From CF-118 sp035934385 (GTDB lineage: Bacteria > Chloroflexota > Dormibacteria > Dormibacterales > Dormibacteraceae): a stretch of DNA of 64,000 bases. The notes beneath the pieces are model-generated. The model did not search any database, was not told where the DNA came from, and saw only the letters and a list, made by a program, of their open reading frames with translations. Position numbers and translations under genes: made by a program. The stretch is taken from assembly GCA_035934385.1 (NCBI GenBank), contig DASYXY010000027.1:3506-67505 (forward strand). Direction: 5' to 3'. Shown piece after piece: positions 45,373 through 53,589 of the stretch (the first letter of the stretch is position 1; every line of letters starts with the position of its first letter).

Positions 45373-45378
45373 TATCTT
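45373..45378 (+). promoter_or_regulatory. -10 element (TATCTT), leaderless spacing
   Basis: TATCTT ends 7 bases before the first base of the GTG at 45385, the spacing expected if transcription starts at the start codon. No ribosome-binding site precedes that GTG. The -35 is not clear. Confidence 0.45.
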
Positions 45379-45384
45379 GACGAC

Positions 45385-46257
45385 GTGCGCTCCTCTGAAA
45401 CCGGCCGGTTGACGATGCTCGAGCCGCTGGCCCGTGTGTACGAGAGATCCGTTCCAGCGGAGCCGGCCGACGACGGGCTGTTCGGACCAGGCAGCATCGT
45501 CTGGCGGGTGCATCGGGACCGCAGCTTCGCGCTCGCGGGGATGCGGGCTCTCATGGTGCAGGCTCTGCACCCGCTGGCCATGGCCGGGGTCGCGCAGCAC
45601 AGCGACTGGCGTCGCGATCCGTTTGGCCGCCTGGCTGCGACGAGCGGCTACGTGCTCACTGTCACCTACGGCGATCGCGCGTCCGCGAATGAGGCCGCAG
45701 CTCGCGTGCGCGCGGTCCACAGGCACGTGCGCGGGACAGACCCGGAGACCGGGCTGCCTTACGCGGCGGAGGATCCAGAGCTCCTGCTGTGGGTGCACGC
45801 CGCGCTGGTCGAGTCGATCGAGACGATCGTCCAGCGATACGGCCGCGGCCTCGAGCCTGTCGACGCCGATCGCTACGTCGCTGAGATGGTCCCATTTGCA
45901 GAGATCGTCGGCGTGCCCCGCGACATGGTTCCGCGATCGGTCGAGGCATTGAACGAGTGGATGCGGTCGGTCGCGTTGGTGCAGCCCACGCAGGCTGCCC
46001 GCGACGCCATCGAGGTCGTGGTCGACCCGCCAGGCATCGACGGTGACACCCGAGAGCTGTGGCACGAGCTTGCGAAGGTAGCGATCGGCACCCTCCCCGA
46101 TTGGGCGCGCGCCGCGTACGGCTTCGCCATGCCGCCGCCGGAAGCGCTCGAGCGGGAGTACGTCCGCCAGCTGCTCGGCACCCTCGACCTCGCCTTCGAG
46201 TCGCTGGGCGGCGTGATGGAGGCGCGAAGGCGCATCGAGCTGCGGACCCGTTCGTGA
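45385..46257 (+). CDS. MpaB-type oxygenase (DUF2236)
   Basis: A 290-residue DUF2236 protein, related to latex-clearing oxygenase and mycophenolic-acid MpaB. Typical segments are GSIVWRVHRDRSFALAGMRA, LMVQALHPLAMAGVAQHSDW with conserved His residues, and DPFGRLAATSGYVLTVTYG. Relatives bind haem or act as membrane-associated oxygenases; the reaction here is unknown. GTG 45385 fits a leaderless start after TATCTT; ATG 45415 is the alternative and would remove ten residues. It overlaps the UbiB-like kinase gene as GTGA. Two operator palindromes lie upstream, shared with the divergent purine operon. Confidence 0.82.
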   Translation: MRSSETGRLTMLEPLARVYERSVPAEPADDGLFGPGSIVWRVHRDRSFALAGMRALMVQALHPLAMAGVAQHSDWRRDPFGRLAATSGYVLTVTYGDRASANEAAARVRAVHRHVRGTDPETGLPYAAEDPELLLWVHAALVESIETIVQRYGRGLEPVDADRYVAEMVPFAEIVGVPRDMVPRSVEALNEWMRSVALVQPTQAARDAIEVVVDPPGIDGDTRELWHELAKVAIGTLPDWARAAYGFAMPPPEALEREYVRQLLGTLDLAFESLGGVMEARRRIELRTRS

Positions 46258-47633
46258 AGAAGCCCGCAGCCGCCATGGTCCAGTCTCGAGCAGGCCGCAG
46301 CGCCGCCCTCGCGCGGCTGGCGCTGCGCATCGGCGGCCGCTACGTGGCGCGTTCGCCGCGGCTGGTGTTCGCGTCAGTCGAGCGCAGGCGCGAGCTCCGC
46401 CACGACCTTGCGCTGCGCTCGGCGGACGACGTGGCCGAGGAGCTGGGCGCGATGCGGGGCGTGCTGATGAAGCTCGGCCAGATGGCGAGCTACGTATACG
46501 AGGACCTGCCGCAGACGGTTCGCGCGACGATGGGCCGGCTGCAGCAGACCGCCCCGCCGATGAGCCCGGAGATGGCGGCCGGCGTCATCACCGAAGAGCT
46601 CGGCGCGGCGCCGGACGAGGTCTTCGCGAGATGGGATCCGCTGGCCTTCGCGGCCGCCTCCATCGGCCAGGTGCACCGCGCGATCACGCGCGACGGGCGC
46701 GCGGTGGCGGTGAAGGTCCAGTACCCCGGCATCGCTCGGAGCATCACTTCGGACCTGCGCAACGTGTCGCTGCTGCGCCGCCTCGTCGGCTCCGCGTTTC
46801 CAGGCCTTGACTCTCGGTCGCTGGTCGAGGAGCTCGCCGAGCGGCTCGAGGAGGAGATCGACTACGGCCTCGAGGCTCGCAGCCAGGAGCTGTTTGCGAG
46901 CTACTACGACGGCCATCCATACATCCACGTGCCGCACGTCGTGCCGGCGCTGAGCACGGCGCGCGTCCTCACATCGGACCTCGTGACCGGCTCGCGCTTC
47001 GAGGAGATGCAGGGCTGGTCGCAACATGAGCGCGACCTGGCCGCCGAGACGATCTATCGATTCGTCTTCCGGAGCCTGTACAGGATCCACGCGTTCAACG
47101 GCGACCCGCATCCTGGCAACTACGTCTTCCACGGCGGCGGCCGCGTCAGCTTCCTGGACTTCGGGCTTACCAAAACCTTCACCGACCAGGACCTTGCGCC
47201 GCTGGTCGACGCGGTCCGGCTGCTGGTGTTCGACAACGACGCGGACGGGTTCCGCGACGCGCTCGAACGAGCCGGCTTCCTGAAGGCCGGTGCGCCAGTG
47301 GCGACGCAGCTGGTCGTGGACCGGTTCGGCCATTTCTACGGCACGGTCCTGAAGGACCGGCCGATGATGATCACGCCCGAGTACTCGTCCGCGATCGTCC
47401 GCCGGTTCTTCGACGCGCGGAGCCCGCTGGCGCCATACAGCGACGTCCCGCGCGCCTACGTCGTCATGCAGCGCATCAACCTGGGGCTCTACGCGGTGCT
47501 CGGCAGCATGAACGCGACGGCCAATTGGCGGCGCATCGCCGAGGAGATCTGGCCTTTCCGGAACGGGCCCCCGTCGACGCCCATCGGCGAGGCGGAGGCG
47601 CGCTGGGAGGCGCAGCGGGCGATCGCCGTTTAG
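46254..47633 (+). CDS. ABC1/UbiB-family kinase-like protein
   Basis: A 459-residue protein of the UbiB/AarF atypical kinase family, starting at GTG 46254. Family motifs: the KxGQ helix in VLMKLGQMASYVYEDLP, the Ala-rich loop FAAASIGQVHRA, VAVKVQYPG with the ATP-site Lys, EEEIDYGLEARSQE, FNGDPHPGNYVFH and SFLDFGLTK. UbiB-like ATPases assist quinone or isoprenoid lipid metabolism, probably by extracting lipid intermediates. No C-terminal membrane helix is obvious. It is co-translated with the MpaB-type oxygenase, suggesting a lipid or isoprenoid substrate for both; this is inference. Confidence 0.9.
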   Translation: MKKPAAAMVQSRAGRSAALARLALRIGGRYVARSPRLVFASVERRRELRHDLALRSADDVAEELGAMRGVLMKLGQMASYVYEDLPQTVRATMGRLQQTAPPMSPEMAAGVITEELGAAPDEVFARWDPLAFAAASIGQVHRAITRDGRAVAVKVQYPGIARSITSDLRNVSLLRRLVGSAFPGLDSRSLVEELAERLEEEIDYGLEARSQELFASYYDGHPYIHVPHVVPALSTARVLTSDLVTGSRFEEMQGWSQHERDLAAETIYRFVFRSLYRIHAFNGDPHPGNYVFHGGGRVSFLDFGLTKTFTDQDLAPLVDAVRLLVFDNDADGFRDALERAGFLKAGAPVATQLVVDRFGHFYGTVLKDRPMMITPEYSSAIVRRFFDARSPLAPYSDVPRAYVVMQRINLGLYAVLGSMNATANWRRIAEEIWPFRNGPPSTPIGEAEARWEAQRAIAV

Positions 47634-47663
47634 ACGGCCCGTCCGGGCGGGTAAAACAGCTTC

Positions 47664-48599
47664 GTGCACGCTGTTTCCCAGGCTTTGCTTTGGCATGACC
47701 GTCAGTCGGACGGCCTGGCTGAAGGCCAGGGTCTCGTCGAGCGGCCCGCGCCTGTCGAGCCGCCCGCCCAGACCGACCTCGAGGACCCCCTCGGCAGCTA
47801 CCTGAAGGAGATCGGCCGGGGGCGACTGCTGACCAAAGAGGAAGAGGTCCAGCTCGCGAAGCAGATCGCCAAGGGCTCGGCGGAGGCCCGCCGTCGCATG
47901 ACGGAGGCCAACCTGCGCCTGGTGGTCTCGATCGCCAAGAAGTACCAGAACCGCGGCATGCCGCTGCTCGACCTCATCCAGGAGGGCAACCTCGGCCTGA
48001 TGCGGGCGGTCGACAAGTTCGACCACCGTCGCGGCTTCAAGTTCTCGACCTACGCCACCTGGTGGATCCGCCAGGCGGTGCTGCGCGCCATCGGCGACCA
48101 GGCCCGGACGATCCGCCTGCCGCTGCACATGGGCGACCGGTTGAACAAGCTGCTGCGCGTCACGCAGCGCCTGACCGAGGGTCTCGGCCGCGTCCCGACC
48201 GACGAGGAGCTGGGCGAGGAGCTGGCGATGACCAAGGACGAGGTGGAGGACCTGCGCCGGCTGGCGTGGGATGCAATCTCACTCGAGACGCCGATCAGCG
48301 ACGAGAGCGACACCGAGCTCGGGCACCTGCTCGAGGACGAGACGGCGGAGTCGCCGGTCGATGCCGCCGCCGACGCCGACCTGCGCCTCCAGCTGGACCT
48401 TGCCCTGCATGGGCTGGAGCCTCGCGAGCGCCGCGTGGTGCAGCTGCGCTTCGGCCTGCTTGACGGCCACCAGCGCTCGCTGGACGAGGTCGCACGCCGG
48501 CTCGGTGTGAACCGCGAGCAGGTGCGCAAGATGGAGCGCACCGCCCTCGACAAGCTGCGGCGCGAAGGCCACGCCGAGGGCCTCCGCGCCTACGCCTAG
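47664..48599 (+). CDS. RNA polymerase sigma-70 factor (RpoD/HrdB-like)
   Basis: A 311-residue sigma factor starting at GTG 47664. Region 1.2 is DPLGSYLKEIGRGRLLTKEEE, truncated here by citation, region 2 includes LRLVVSIAKKYQNRGMPLLD and FSTYATWWIRQAVLRAI, region 3 RLPLHMGDRLNKLLRV, and region 4 LRFGLLDGHQRSLDEVA with the helix-turn-helix GVNREQVRKMERTALDKLR. It lacks region 1.1, so it is a short principal or group 2 factor; whether it is the housekeeping sigma cannot be decided here. Its stop overlaps the convergent cytochrome-associated gene by 4 bases. Confidence 0.92.
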   Translation: MHAVSQALLWHDRQSDGLAEGQGLVERPAPVEPPAQTDLEDPLGSYLKEIGRGRLLTKEEEVQLAKQIAKGSAEARRRMTEANLRLVVSIAKKYQNRGMPLLDLIQEGNLGLMRAVDKFDHRRGFKFSTYATWWIRQAVLRAIGDQARTIRLPLHMGDRLNKLLRVTQRLTEGLGRVPTDEELGEELAMTKDEVEDLRRLAWDAISLETPISDESDTELGHLLEDETAESPVDAAADADLRLQLDLALHGLEPRERRVVQLRFGLLDGHQRSLDEVARRLGVNREQVRKMERTALDKLRREGHAEGLRAYA

Positions 48600-49576
48600 A
48601 CCGCTCCCTTGCGCGGCGAGTAGTACTCCTTCCAGATCAGGCGGTGGATCGGGATCCATCGCGGGATGTCGCGCAGCCCGGGGATGAACGGCACCAGGGC
48701 CAGCGCGGCGGTCAGCACCGTCATGAGGATGACGATCCCCAGGTCCGCGTTGCCTGCGTTGATGCCCAGGAAGCCGTTCGTGTTGTTGAACGGCCACACC
48801 TGGTACCACATGGTGTACAGCCACAGCCAGGTCTGGCCGGGGTAGCTGCCGGTCTCGTTCATCATTCCCCACTGGCTGCCGGTGAGGTTCGCGTTTTGTG
48901 CGAGCCCGGACAGGTAGGTGCCGTCACCCATGAAGAGGAGCGCCTGCGTGTAGTCGGTCTGGTAGAAGCGGCCGTTGATCAACAGCAGGCCGTCGAGGCC
49001 GCCCGCCTGGGCGACCGCGAGCAGGTTGTTCATCATCACGGGCAGCGGGCCGTACTCGCCGTCGGCCACAGTCACCTTGCCGTCGGTCACCGTCGCCTTG
49101 GTGAGTGCGTCCGAGTAAGCCTTGAGCCACGTGGTCTGCTGGTCCGATTTGGCTGAGGTCCACTGGTCCAGCGCCTTGCCAAGGTCTGTGTTGCCGGCGC
49201 TCGCGTACTTGAGCGGCTGGATGACGAAGGCGCCCGCGGAGTCGACCGGGATCCGCGTGCCGAACCACTGCACGGGAGCGATCGGGCCCCAGCTCTGCCC
49301 GGCGCCGCTCGTGTTGTAAGGGTTGCCGTAGCCGGCGCTGATGGTGCTGCCCTGCAGCTCGTTTGTGGCCGTGGTCACGAAGTCGATCGGATCGTTCTGG
49401 GCCCAGCCGGCGATGGTCACTGGCGGCACATCAGGCGACGAAAAGACGGCCGCAAGCACGAGGACCAGCGCCGCCAGACCTGCCAGTGCGTACGCGATCT
49501 CCTTGATCAGGTCGTACGAGCGCATCCGGATGCCGCCGTAGTACTCATCCTGGGTCACGTGCTGCCTGGCCTTCAT
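48596..49576 (-). CDS. Membrane-anchored partner of cytochrome b, unknown domain
   Basis: A 326-residue protein starting at ATG 49576, overlapping the cytochrome b stop as ATGA. A helix near residues 28-45 (YALAGLAALVLVLAAVFSS) leads into about 220 exported residues without CxxCH or other cofactor motifs, followed by a second helix (LGIVILMTVLTAALALVPFI) and a basic cytosolic tail. The position is that of subunit IV in b6f complexes, yet the large exported domain is not typical. It is probably a structural or quinone-site partner of the short cytochrome b. I do not recognise the domain. Confidence 0.6.
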   Translation of the reverse strand: MKARQHVTQDEYYGGIRMRSYDLIKEIAYALAGLAALVLVLAAVFSSPDVPPVTIAGWAQNDPIDFVTTATNELQGSTISAGYGNPYNTSGAGQSWGPIAPVQWFGTRIPVDSAGAFVIQPLKYASAGNTDLGKALDQWTSAKSDQQTTWLKAYSDALTKATVTDGKVTVADGEYGPLPVMMNNLLAVAQAGGLDGLLLINGRFYQTDYTQALLFMGDGTYLSGLAQNANLTGSQWGMMNETGSYPGQTWLWLYTMWYQVWPFNNTNGFLGINAGNADLGIVILMTVLTAALALVPFIPGLRDIPRWIPIHRLIWKEYYSPRKGAV

Positions 49577-50214
49577 GACGCGGAACCCCCTTCCGGCGCG
49601 ATCGGCTTGACCACGCCCCGGGAACGAACCATGACGATGTGCCAGACGACAAGGAACGTGACCCCGATCGGGAGCAGCATCACGTGCAAGCCGTACATCT
49701 GGCCGAAGTTCAGGACATTGAAGAACGAACCGATGCCCGCCGCGTTCATCGCGTCCTTGCCGTTGATGGCGATGAACTGCGAGTCGAAATTCTGCTGTGA
49801 CAGGTAGCCGGTGAACGCGGTCATGATGCTGACGCCGAAGATGACGACCCCGATCATCCAGGTCGCTGCGCGGCCGTCTCGCCATCCCGCCATGAAGTAC
49901 TGGCCCCAGAGGTGCAAGACCATAAAGAGGAAGAACATCTGCACCGACCAGAAGTGGAGGCTGTTGAAGAACCTGCCGAGTCCTGACGTGTGCCACCACT
50001 GCGGGCCCATGAAGGAAAGGACCACGCCGCTGATCACGACCCACACGAGCGCGGCGATCGTGATGACACCGAACACGTAGACCCAGGAACCGACGTAGTA
50101 CGGCTGGCGGTGCGGTAGCAGGTGGTCCATCGGCAGGAACCGATCGATCCACTGGCGCGTGCGCAGGGTCCAGCTTCCGGATTCGATCGCGGTCGACTCA
50201 TGCATCTCGGTCAC
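49573..50214 (-). CDS. Cytochrome b (b6-like, N-terminal half)
   Basis: A 213-residue di-haem cytochrome b with four membrane helices. Haem ligand pairs keep the b6 spacing: H-x13-H in LHFWSVQMFFLFMVLHLW and H-x14-H in GLHVMLLPIGVTFLVVWH. The quinone-side loop FTGYLSQQNFDS follows helix 3. It should transfer electrons between quinol and a partner across the membrane. No Rieske protein or cytochrome c gene is nearby, so the complex must be completed from elsewhere or is unusual. Start is GTG 50214 or ATG 50205. It overlaps a small membrane ORF upstream and a partner gene downstream. Confidence 0.87.
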   Translation of the reverse strand: MTEMHESTAIESGSWTLRTRQWIDRFLPMDHLLPHRQPYYVGSWVYVFGVITIAALVWVVISGVVLSFMGPQWWHTSGLGRFFNSLHFWSVQMFFLFMVLHLWGQYFMAGWRDGRAATWMIGVVIFGVSIMTAFTGYLSQQNFDSQFIAINGKDAMNAAGIGSFFNVLNFGQMYGLHVMLLPIGVTFLVVWHIVMVRSRGVVKPIAPEGGSAS

Positions 50215-50338
50215 TCCCGTGCGGGAACGGCACGACGAGCGCGATCGCGAAGAGCACCAGCATCAAGACGATGACGATCAGGTTCGGGTACGAGATGTGG
50301 ATGAACCACACGTCGAGGTACTGCGCAGGCGCGTCCAT
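50198..50338 (-). CDS. Small membrane protein (46 aa) leading the cytochrome b operon
   Basis: A 46-residue frame starting at ATG 50338 with a perfect AGGAGG ribosome-binding site at 50344-50349, 5 bases upstream. It encodes MDAPAQYLDVWFIHISYPN followed by one hydrophobic helix (LIVIVLMLVLFAIALVVPF) and a short polar tail. Its end overlaps the cytochrome b start by 17 bases. The strong ribosome-binding site, single helix and coupling argue for a real small subunit, comparable in size to the tiny Pet subunits of b6f complexes. It is too short for homology claims. Confidence 0.7.
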   Translation of the reverse strand: MDAPAQYLDVWFIHISYPNLIVIVLMLVLFAIALVVPFPHGSDRDA

Positions 50339-50520
50339 CGTTGCCTCCTTGGATTGGCGATGGGTCCATTTGACGGCTCGCGTGCCGCAGCCGTCAGGGT
50401 CCGAAGGCCCCTTCCGACCGGGCCGATCGGCCGGCGCGGCGCGAGGGCTTTACCGCTTCACTGGACATCGGAGCCGCCAGAAGGCTCTAAGACCCGACAG
50501 GGATTCCAAGGAGGACTACG

Positions 50521-51150
50521 GTGAACGCGGCAATTCGGTGGAGGATCGTCACTCTTCAAGCGGTCATGGTCGTTGTGCTGGCCGCCGCGGGCGGGTTCGC
50601 CATCTACCAGGGCACTTTTGTGACCGGGATGATCCACGACGAGCTCGTGTCCCAGCAGATCTACTTTCCAGGCACCGACCAGGTGAAGGCCGGCGGCGCG
50701 CTGGACCCGACGGTTTTTCCGGCTGAGCTCACTCAATACGCGGGCAGCCAGATCGACAACGGCGACAAGGCGCGGGTTTACGCCAACGACTTCATCGCCA
50801 AGCACCTGGAGGGCGTTGCCAGCGGCCAGACCTACAGCCAGGTGAGCACAAAGCTCCTGGCCGACAACGCCAGGCTGGCCGGCATGTCGAAGGACGACCC
50901 TGGCTACGCCGACCTGCAGAAGGAGATCAACACGCTCAGCGCCCAGCGGACGACCCTGTTCCAGGGCGACACGCTCCGCTCGAGCCTCCTCAACGCATAC
51001 GGCTGGTACACCGTCGGCATGTACAGCATTTACTCCGGCATCGGCCTGCTGCTCGCATCGCTGGTGGTGCTCGGAGCCCTCGGATTCGAGGTGTTCGTCG
51101 CCGGACGCCGGCCCGAGACGCTGAAGGTCGCGCGCCAGGTCGCTGCGTGA
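50521..51150 (+). CDS. Two-helix membrane protein of unknown function
   Basis: A 209-residue protein starting at GTG 50521 with an AAGGAGG site upstream. A helix at about residues 10-30 (LQAVMVVVLAAAGGFAIY) and another near 165-190 (GIGLLLASLVVLGALGFEVF) bracket an exported region of about 130 residues with charged helices (VYANDFIAKHLEGVASGQTYS, in part). It is divergent from the cytochrome b operon and ends in a strong intrinsic terminator, so it is transcribed alone. I do not recognise the family; a periplasmic accessory of the cytochrome complex is only a guess. Confidence 0.7.
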   Translation: MNAAIRWRIVTLQAVMVVVLAAAGGFAIYQGTFVTGMIHDELVSQQIYFPGTDQVKAGGALDPTVFPAELTQYAGSQIDNGDKARVYANDFIAKHLEGVASGQTYSQVSTKLLADNARLAGMSKDDPGYADLQKEINTLSAQRTTLFQGDTLRSSLLNAYGWYTVGMYSIYSGIGLLLASLVVLGALGFEVFVAGRRPETLKVARQVAA

Positions 51151-51173
51151 TCAACCGCTGAAAGGCGCATGAG

Positions 51174-51203
51174 CTCCGGCGGGGTGACCCGCCGGAGTTT
51201 TTT
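51174..51203 (+). terminator. Intrinsic terminator
   Basis: CTCCGGCGGG (51174-51183), loop GTGA, CCCGCCGGAG (51188-51197) and TTTTTT (51198-51203) form a textbook terminator 24 bases after the stop of the two-helix membrane protein gene. It works for the plus strand; the minus strand lacks a U tract. Confidence 0.92.
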
Positions 51204-51204
51204 C

Positions 51205-51867
51205 TCAGCCGGTCGATCCAGGCGTCGAGGTGTGCCTGGCCAGGTACGCAGCCGCTTCCGCGCGGCGTGCGACCTCCAGCTTGGAAAGGATCGTCGACAC
51301 GTAGTTCTTGACCGTCTTCTCGGCCAGCTTCAGCTCCTTTCCGATCTGTCCGTTGGTCCGGCCCTGCGCCACCAACGTCAGGATGCGCTCCTCCTGCGCC
51401 GTCAGCCGCGCCAGCTTCTCGTCGCGCATGGTCTTGCCACGGCGCAGGCGGTCGAGCACCGAGCGAGTGACCTCGGGGTCGAGCAGGCTCCTGCCTGCGC
51501 CGACCTCGCGAATCGCCCGGATCAGCTCGCCGCCGCGAATCTGCTTCAGCACGTAGCCCGCCGCACCGGCCATGATCGAGGCGAACAGTGCCTCGTCGTC
51601 CGCGAAGGACGTCAGCATCAGCACCTGCGTCTTCTCGAGCCGCGCCCGTATCTCGCGAGTGGCCTCGATGCCGCTTCCGTCGGCGAGCCGGACGTCCATC
51701 ACCACGATGTCAGGCCGGGTGCGCTCGGCCTGGGCGACCGCCTCCTTCACCGAGGCCGCCTCGGCAACCACGGTCAGGTCGTCGTTGGATTCGATCAGCG
51801 ATCTCACGCCGTCGCGCACTACCTCGTGGTCGTCGACAAGCAGGATGCGAAGCCTGTCAGTCGCCAT
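51205..51867 (-). CDS. NarL/DevR-type response regulator
   Basis: A 220-residue regulator. The receiver has LLVDDHEVVRDGVRSLI, the phospho-acceptor Asp in IVVMDVRLADGSGIEA and the Lys in YVLKQIRG. The LuxR-type helix-turn-helix is LTAQEERILTLVAQGRTNGQ followed by KLAEKTVKNYVSTIL. Layout and sequence resemble DevR/DosR. The kinase gene lies 48 bases upstream on the same strand. It probably controls genes for redox, gas or envelope stress; an MgtA-type ATPase is divergent from the kinase gene. Confidence 0.92.
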   Translation of the reverse strand: MATDRLRILLVDDHEVVRDGVRSLIESNDDLTVVAEAASVKEAVAQAERTRPDIVVMDVRLADGSGIEATREIRARLEKTQVLMLTSFADDEALFASIMAGAAGYVLKQIRGGELIRAIREVGAGRSLLDPEVTRSVLDRLRRGKTMRDEKLARLTAQEERILTLVAQGRTNGQIGKELKLAEKTVKNYVSTILSKLEVARRAEAAAYLARHTSTPGSTG

Positions 51868-51915
51868 GGGAGGGCCATCGTTGCACCAGACGCCGACCGC
51901 CGAAACCGTCGCGTG

Positions 51916-53571
51916 TCACCCGTCGAGCGGGCCTTTCGGCCCCCTGCCATCGAGCGGTAGCGTGATGTCGATCCTGGTTCCTCTGCCAGGGGTGCTGGTC
52001 AGGCGAAGCTTGCCGCCCATGGCCGAAGCGCGCTCGCGCATGTTCCTCAGCCCGCTGCCGTGCGGCCCGGCATGGGCATCGAAGCCCACGCCGTCGTCCT
52101 TGATCGTGAGCACGGCCTTCGAGTTCCGGCGCGCGAGGTCCACGGACGCGCGAGCCGCGTGCGCGTGGCGCGTCACGTTGGAGAGCGCTTCACGCGTCAT
52201 CTGCACGACCTGTTGTGACTGCGGAGACAGCGCCGCGGCGGCTGCTGCGTCCACCTCCACTTCGACCGCGATGCTGGAGCGCGCCGCGACCTCTTCGCCG
52301 AGGGTGCGGAGAGCCTGGTCCAGCAGGCGGTCCGCGAGGATGCCGGGCCGCAGGCCGAATATGTAGTTGCGGAGGTCGCGGATCACGCGGTCGAGCTCAT
52401 CGACCGCGGATTCGATCCGGACTGCGACGTCAGGCGATCCGGCCACGAGAGCCGTCCCCTGCAGGCCCATGCCCACTGCGAACAACGACTGGATGATCCC
52501 GTCGTGCAGCTCCCTGGCAATGCGCTCGCGCTCTTCCATCAGGCCGAGCCGCCGCTGGTCGGACTGGGCGCGGCCGTACTCGATGGCGACCGAAGCCTGG
52601 TCGGCGAATGTCTCGACCAGCTTCAGCGCGCGCTCGTTGAAGGGGTCTCCACCTTTGACGTTGGCGACGGTCAGCGTGCCCGTGGCTCGGCCTCGGACCC
52701 GGAGCGGCACGAAGATGGCCGGACCCATCTGCGCTGCTCGAATGACCGGTGCGTAGCCCTTCCGCTCGGCGCTCGCGTCCGCGAAGATCTTCGGCCGGCC
52801 GGTGCGCATCACCTCGCCCGAGATCGACCTGGCTCCGGGCACCGGCGAGCCTTCGATGGCGGCAGCGTGTCGACCGACCGCGGCGGCCACGACCAGCTCA
52901 TCAGGCGTGGCGGTGACGCTCGTGATCGACGCCGAGTCCGCGTTCGCGAGCTCACGAGCAGCCTCAGCAATGTGGTGGAGCAAGGCTTCGGCGTCGGCGC
53001 CGGCGAGGATCTCGCTGGTGATGGCACGCAGCGCGTCGAGCCATCGCTCGCGGACCCGCATGTCCTCGTAGAGCGACGCGTTGGCGATGGCGATGCCTGC
53101 CTGAGTCGCGAGCACCACGAGCGATGTTTCATCCTCGGCGCTGAACTCTTTCGCGTTTCGCTTCTCGGTCAGGTAGATGTTTCCGTACACCTTGCCCATC
53201 GCGGTGATGGGGGCGCCGAGAAACGAGGTCATGCGCGGATGTTTGGGCGGGAAGCCAACCGAGATGGGGTGATCGGTGATGCTGCGCACTCGCATCGAGT
53301 GGGGGTGGGTGATGAGATAGCCCAGCAGCCCGCGGCCGCGCGGCAGCTTGCCGATCGCCTTGCGCTGCCTGGCTGACAGCCCCGTCGTTACGAACTCGAC
53401 CAGCCCGCCATCTTCGCCGATTACCCCCAACGCTCCGTAGCGCGCTTCGGTGACCTGGACGGCGAGGTCGACGATGCGCTGCAAAACGGCAGGCAGCGAA
53501 AGCTCGGAGGCCAGGGTCAGGCCGGCTTCCAGGAGGGCGTCCTTCCGGTCCCGGCCGGCCGCGCGCTTCAC
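51916..53571 (-). CDS. GAF-domain histidine kinase (DevS/NarX-like)
   Basis: A 551-residue soluble kinase starting at GTG 53571. Two GAF domains are visible (about residues 20-170, LTLASELSLPAVLQRIVDLA; and 195-330, RAITSEILAGADAEALLHHI). The HisKA_3 phospho-acceptor site is ERIARELHDGIIQSLFAVG and the ATPase domain contains EALSNVTRHAHA, DDGVGFD and GSGLRNMRERA. DevS/DosS kinases bind haem or sense redox in the first GAF domain; no haem ligand can be assigned here. It is paired with the DevR-type regulator and starts 18 bases from the divergent ATPase gene. Confidence 0.9.
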   Translation of the reverse strand: MKRAAGRDRKDALLEAGLTLASELSLPAVLQRIVDLAVQVTEARYGALGVIGEDGGLVEFVTTGLSARQRKAIGKLPRGRGLLGYLITHPHSMRVRSITDHPISVGFPPKHPRMTSFLGAPITAMGKVYGNIYLTEKRNAKEFSAEDETSLVVLATQAGIAIANASLYEDMRVRERWLDALRAITSEILAGADAEALLHHIAEAARELANADSASITSVTATPDELVVAAAVGRHAAAIEGSPVPGARSISGEVMRTGRPKIFADASAERKGYAPVIRAAQMGPAIFVPLRVRGRATGTLTVANVKGGDPFNERALKLVETFADQASVAIEYGRAQSDQRRLGLMEERERIARELHDGIIQSLFAVGMGLQGTALVAGSPDVAVRIESAVDELDRVIRDLRNYIFGLRPGILADRLLDQALRTLGEEVAARSSIAVEVEVDAAAAAALSPQSQQVVQMTREALSNVTRHAHAARASVDLARRNSKAVLTIKDDGVGFDAHAGPHGSGLRNMRERASAMGGKLRLTSTPGRGTRIDITLPLDGRGPKGPLDG

Positions 53572-53589
53572 GCCAGCGACTCTACCCCG

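Noticed and set aside
46374..48128. 584-codon minus-strand open frame
   Set aside because: Antisense to the UbiB-like kinase and sigma factor genes; composition is that of a shadow frame.
50370..50375. TTGACG as a -35 box for the membrane protein gene at 50521
   Set aside because: No acceptable -10 element 16-18 bases downstream.
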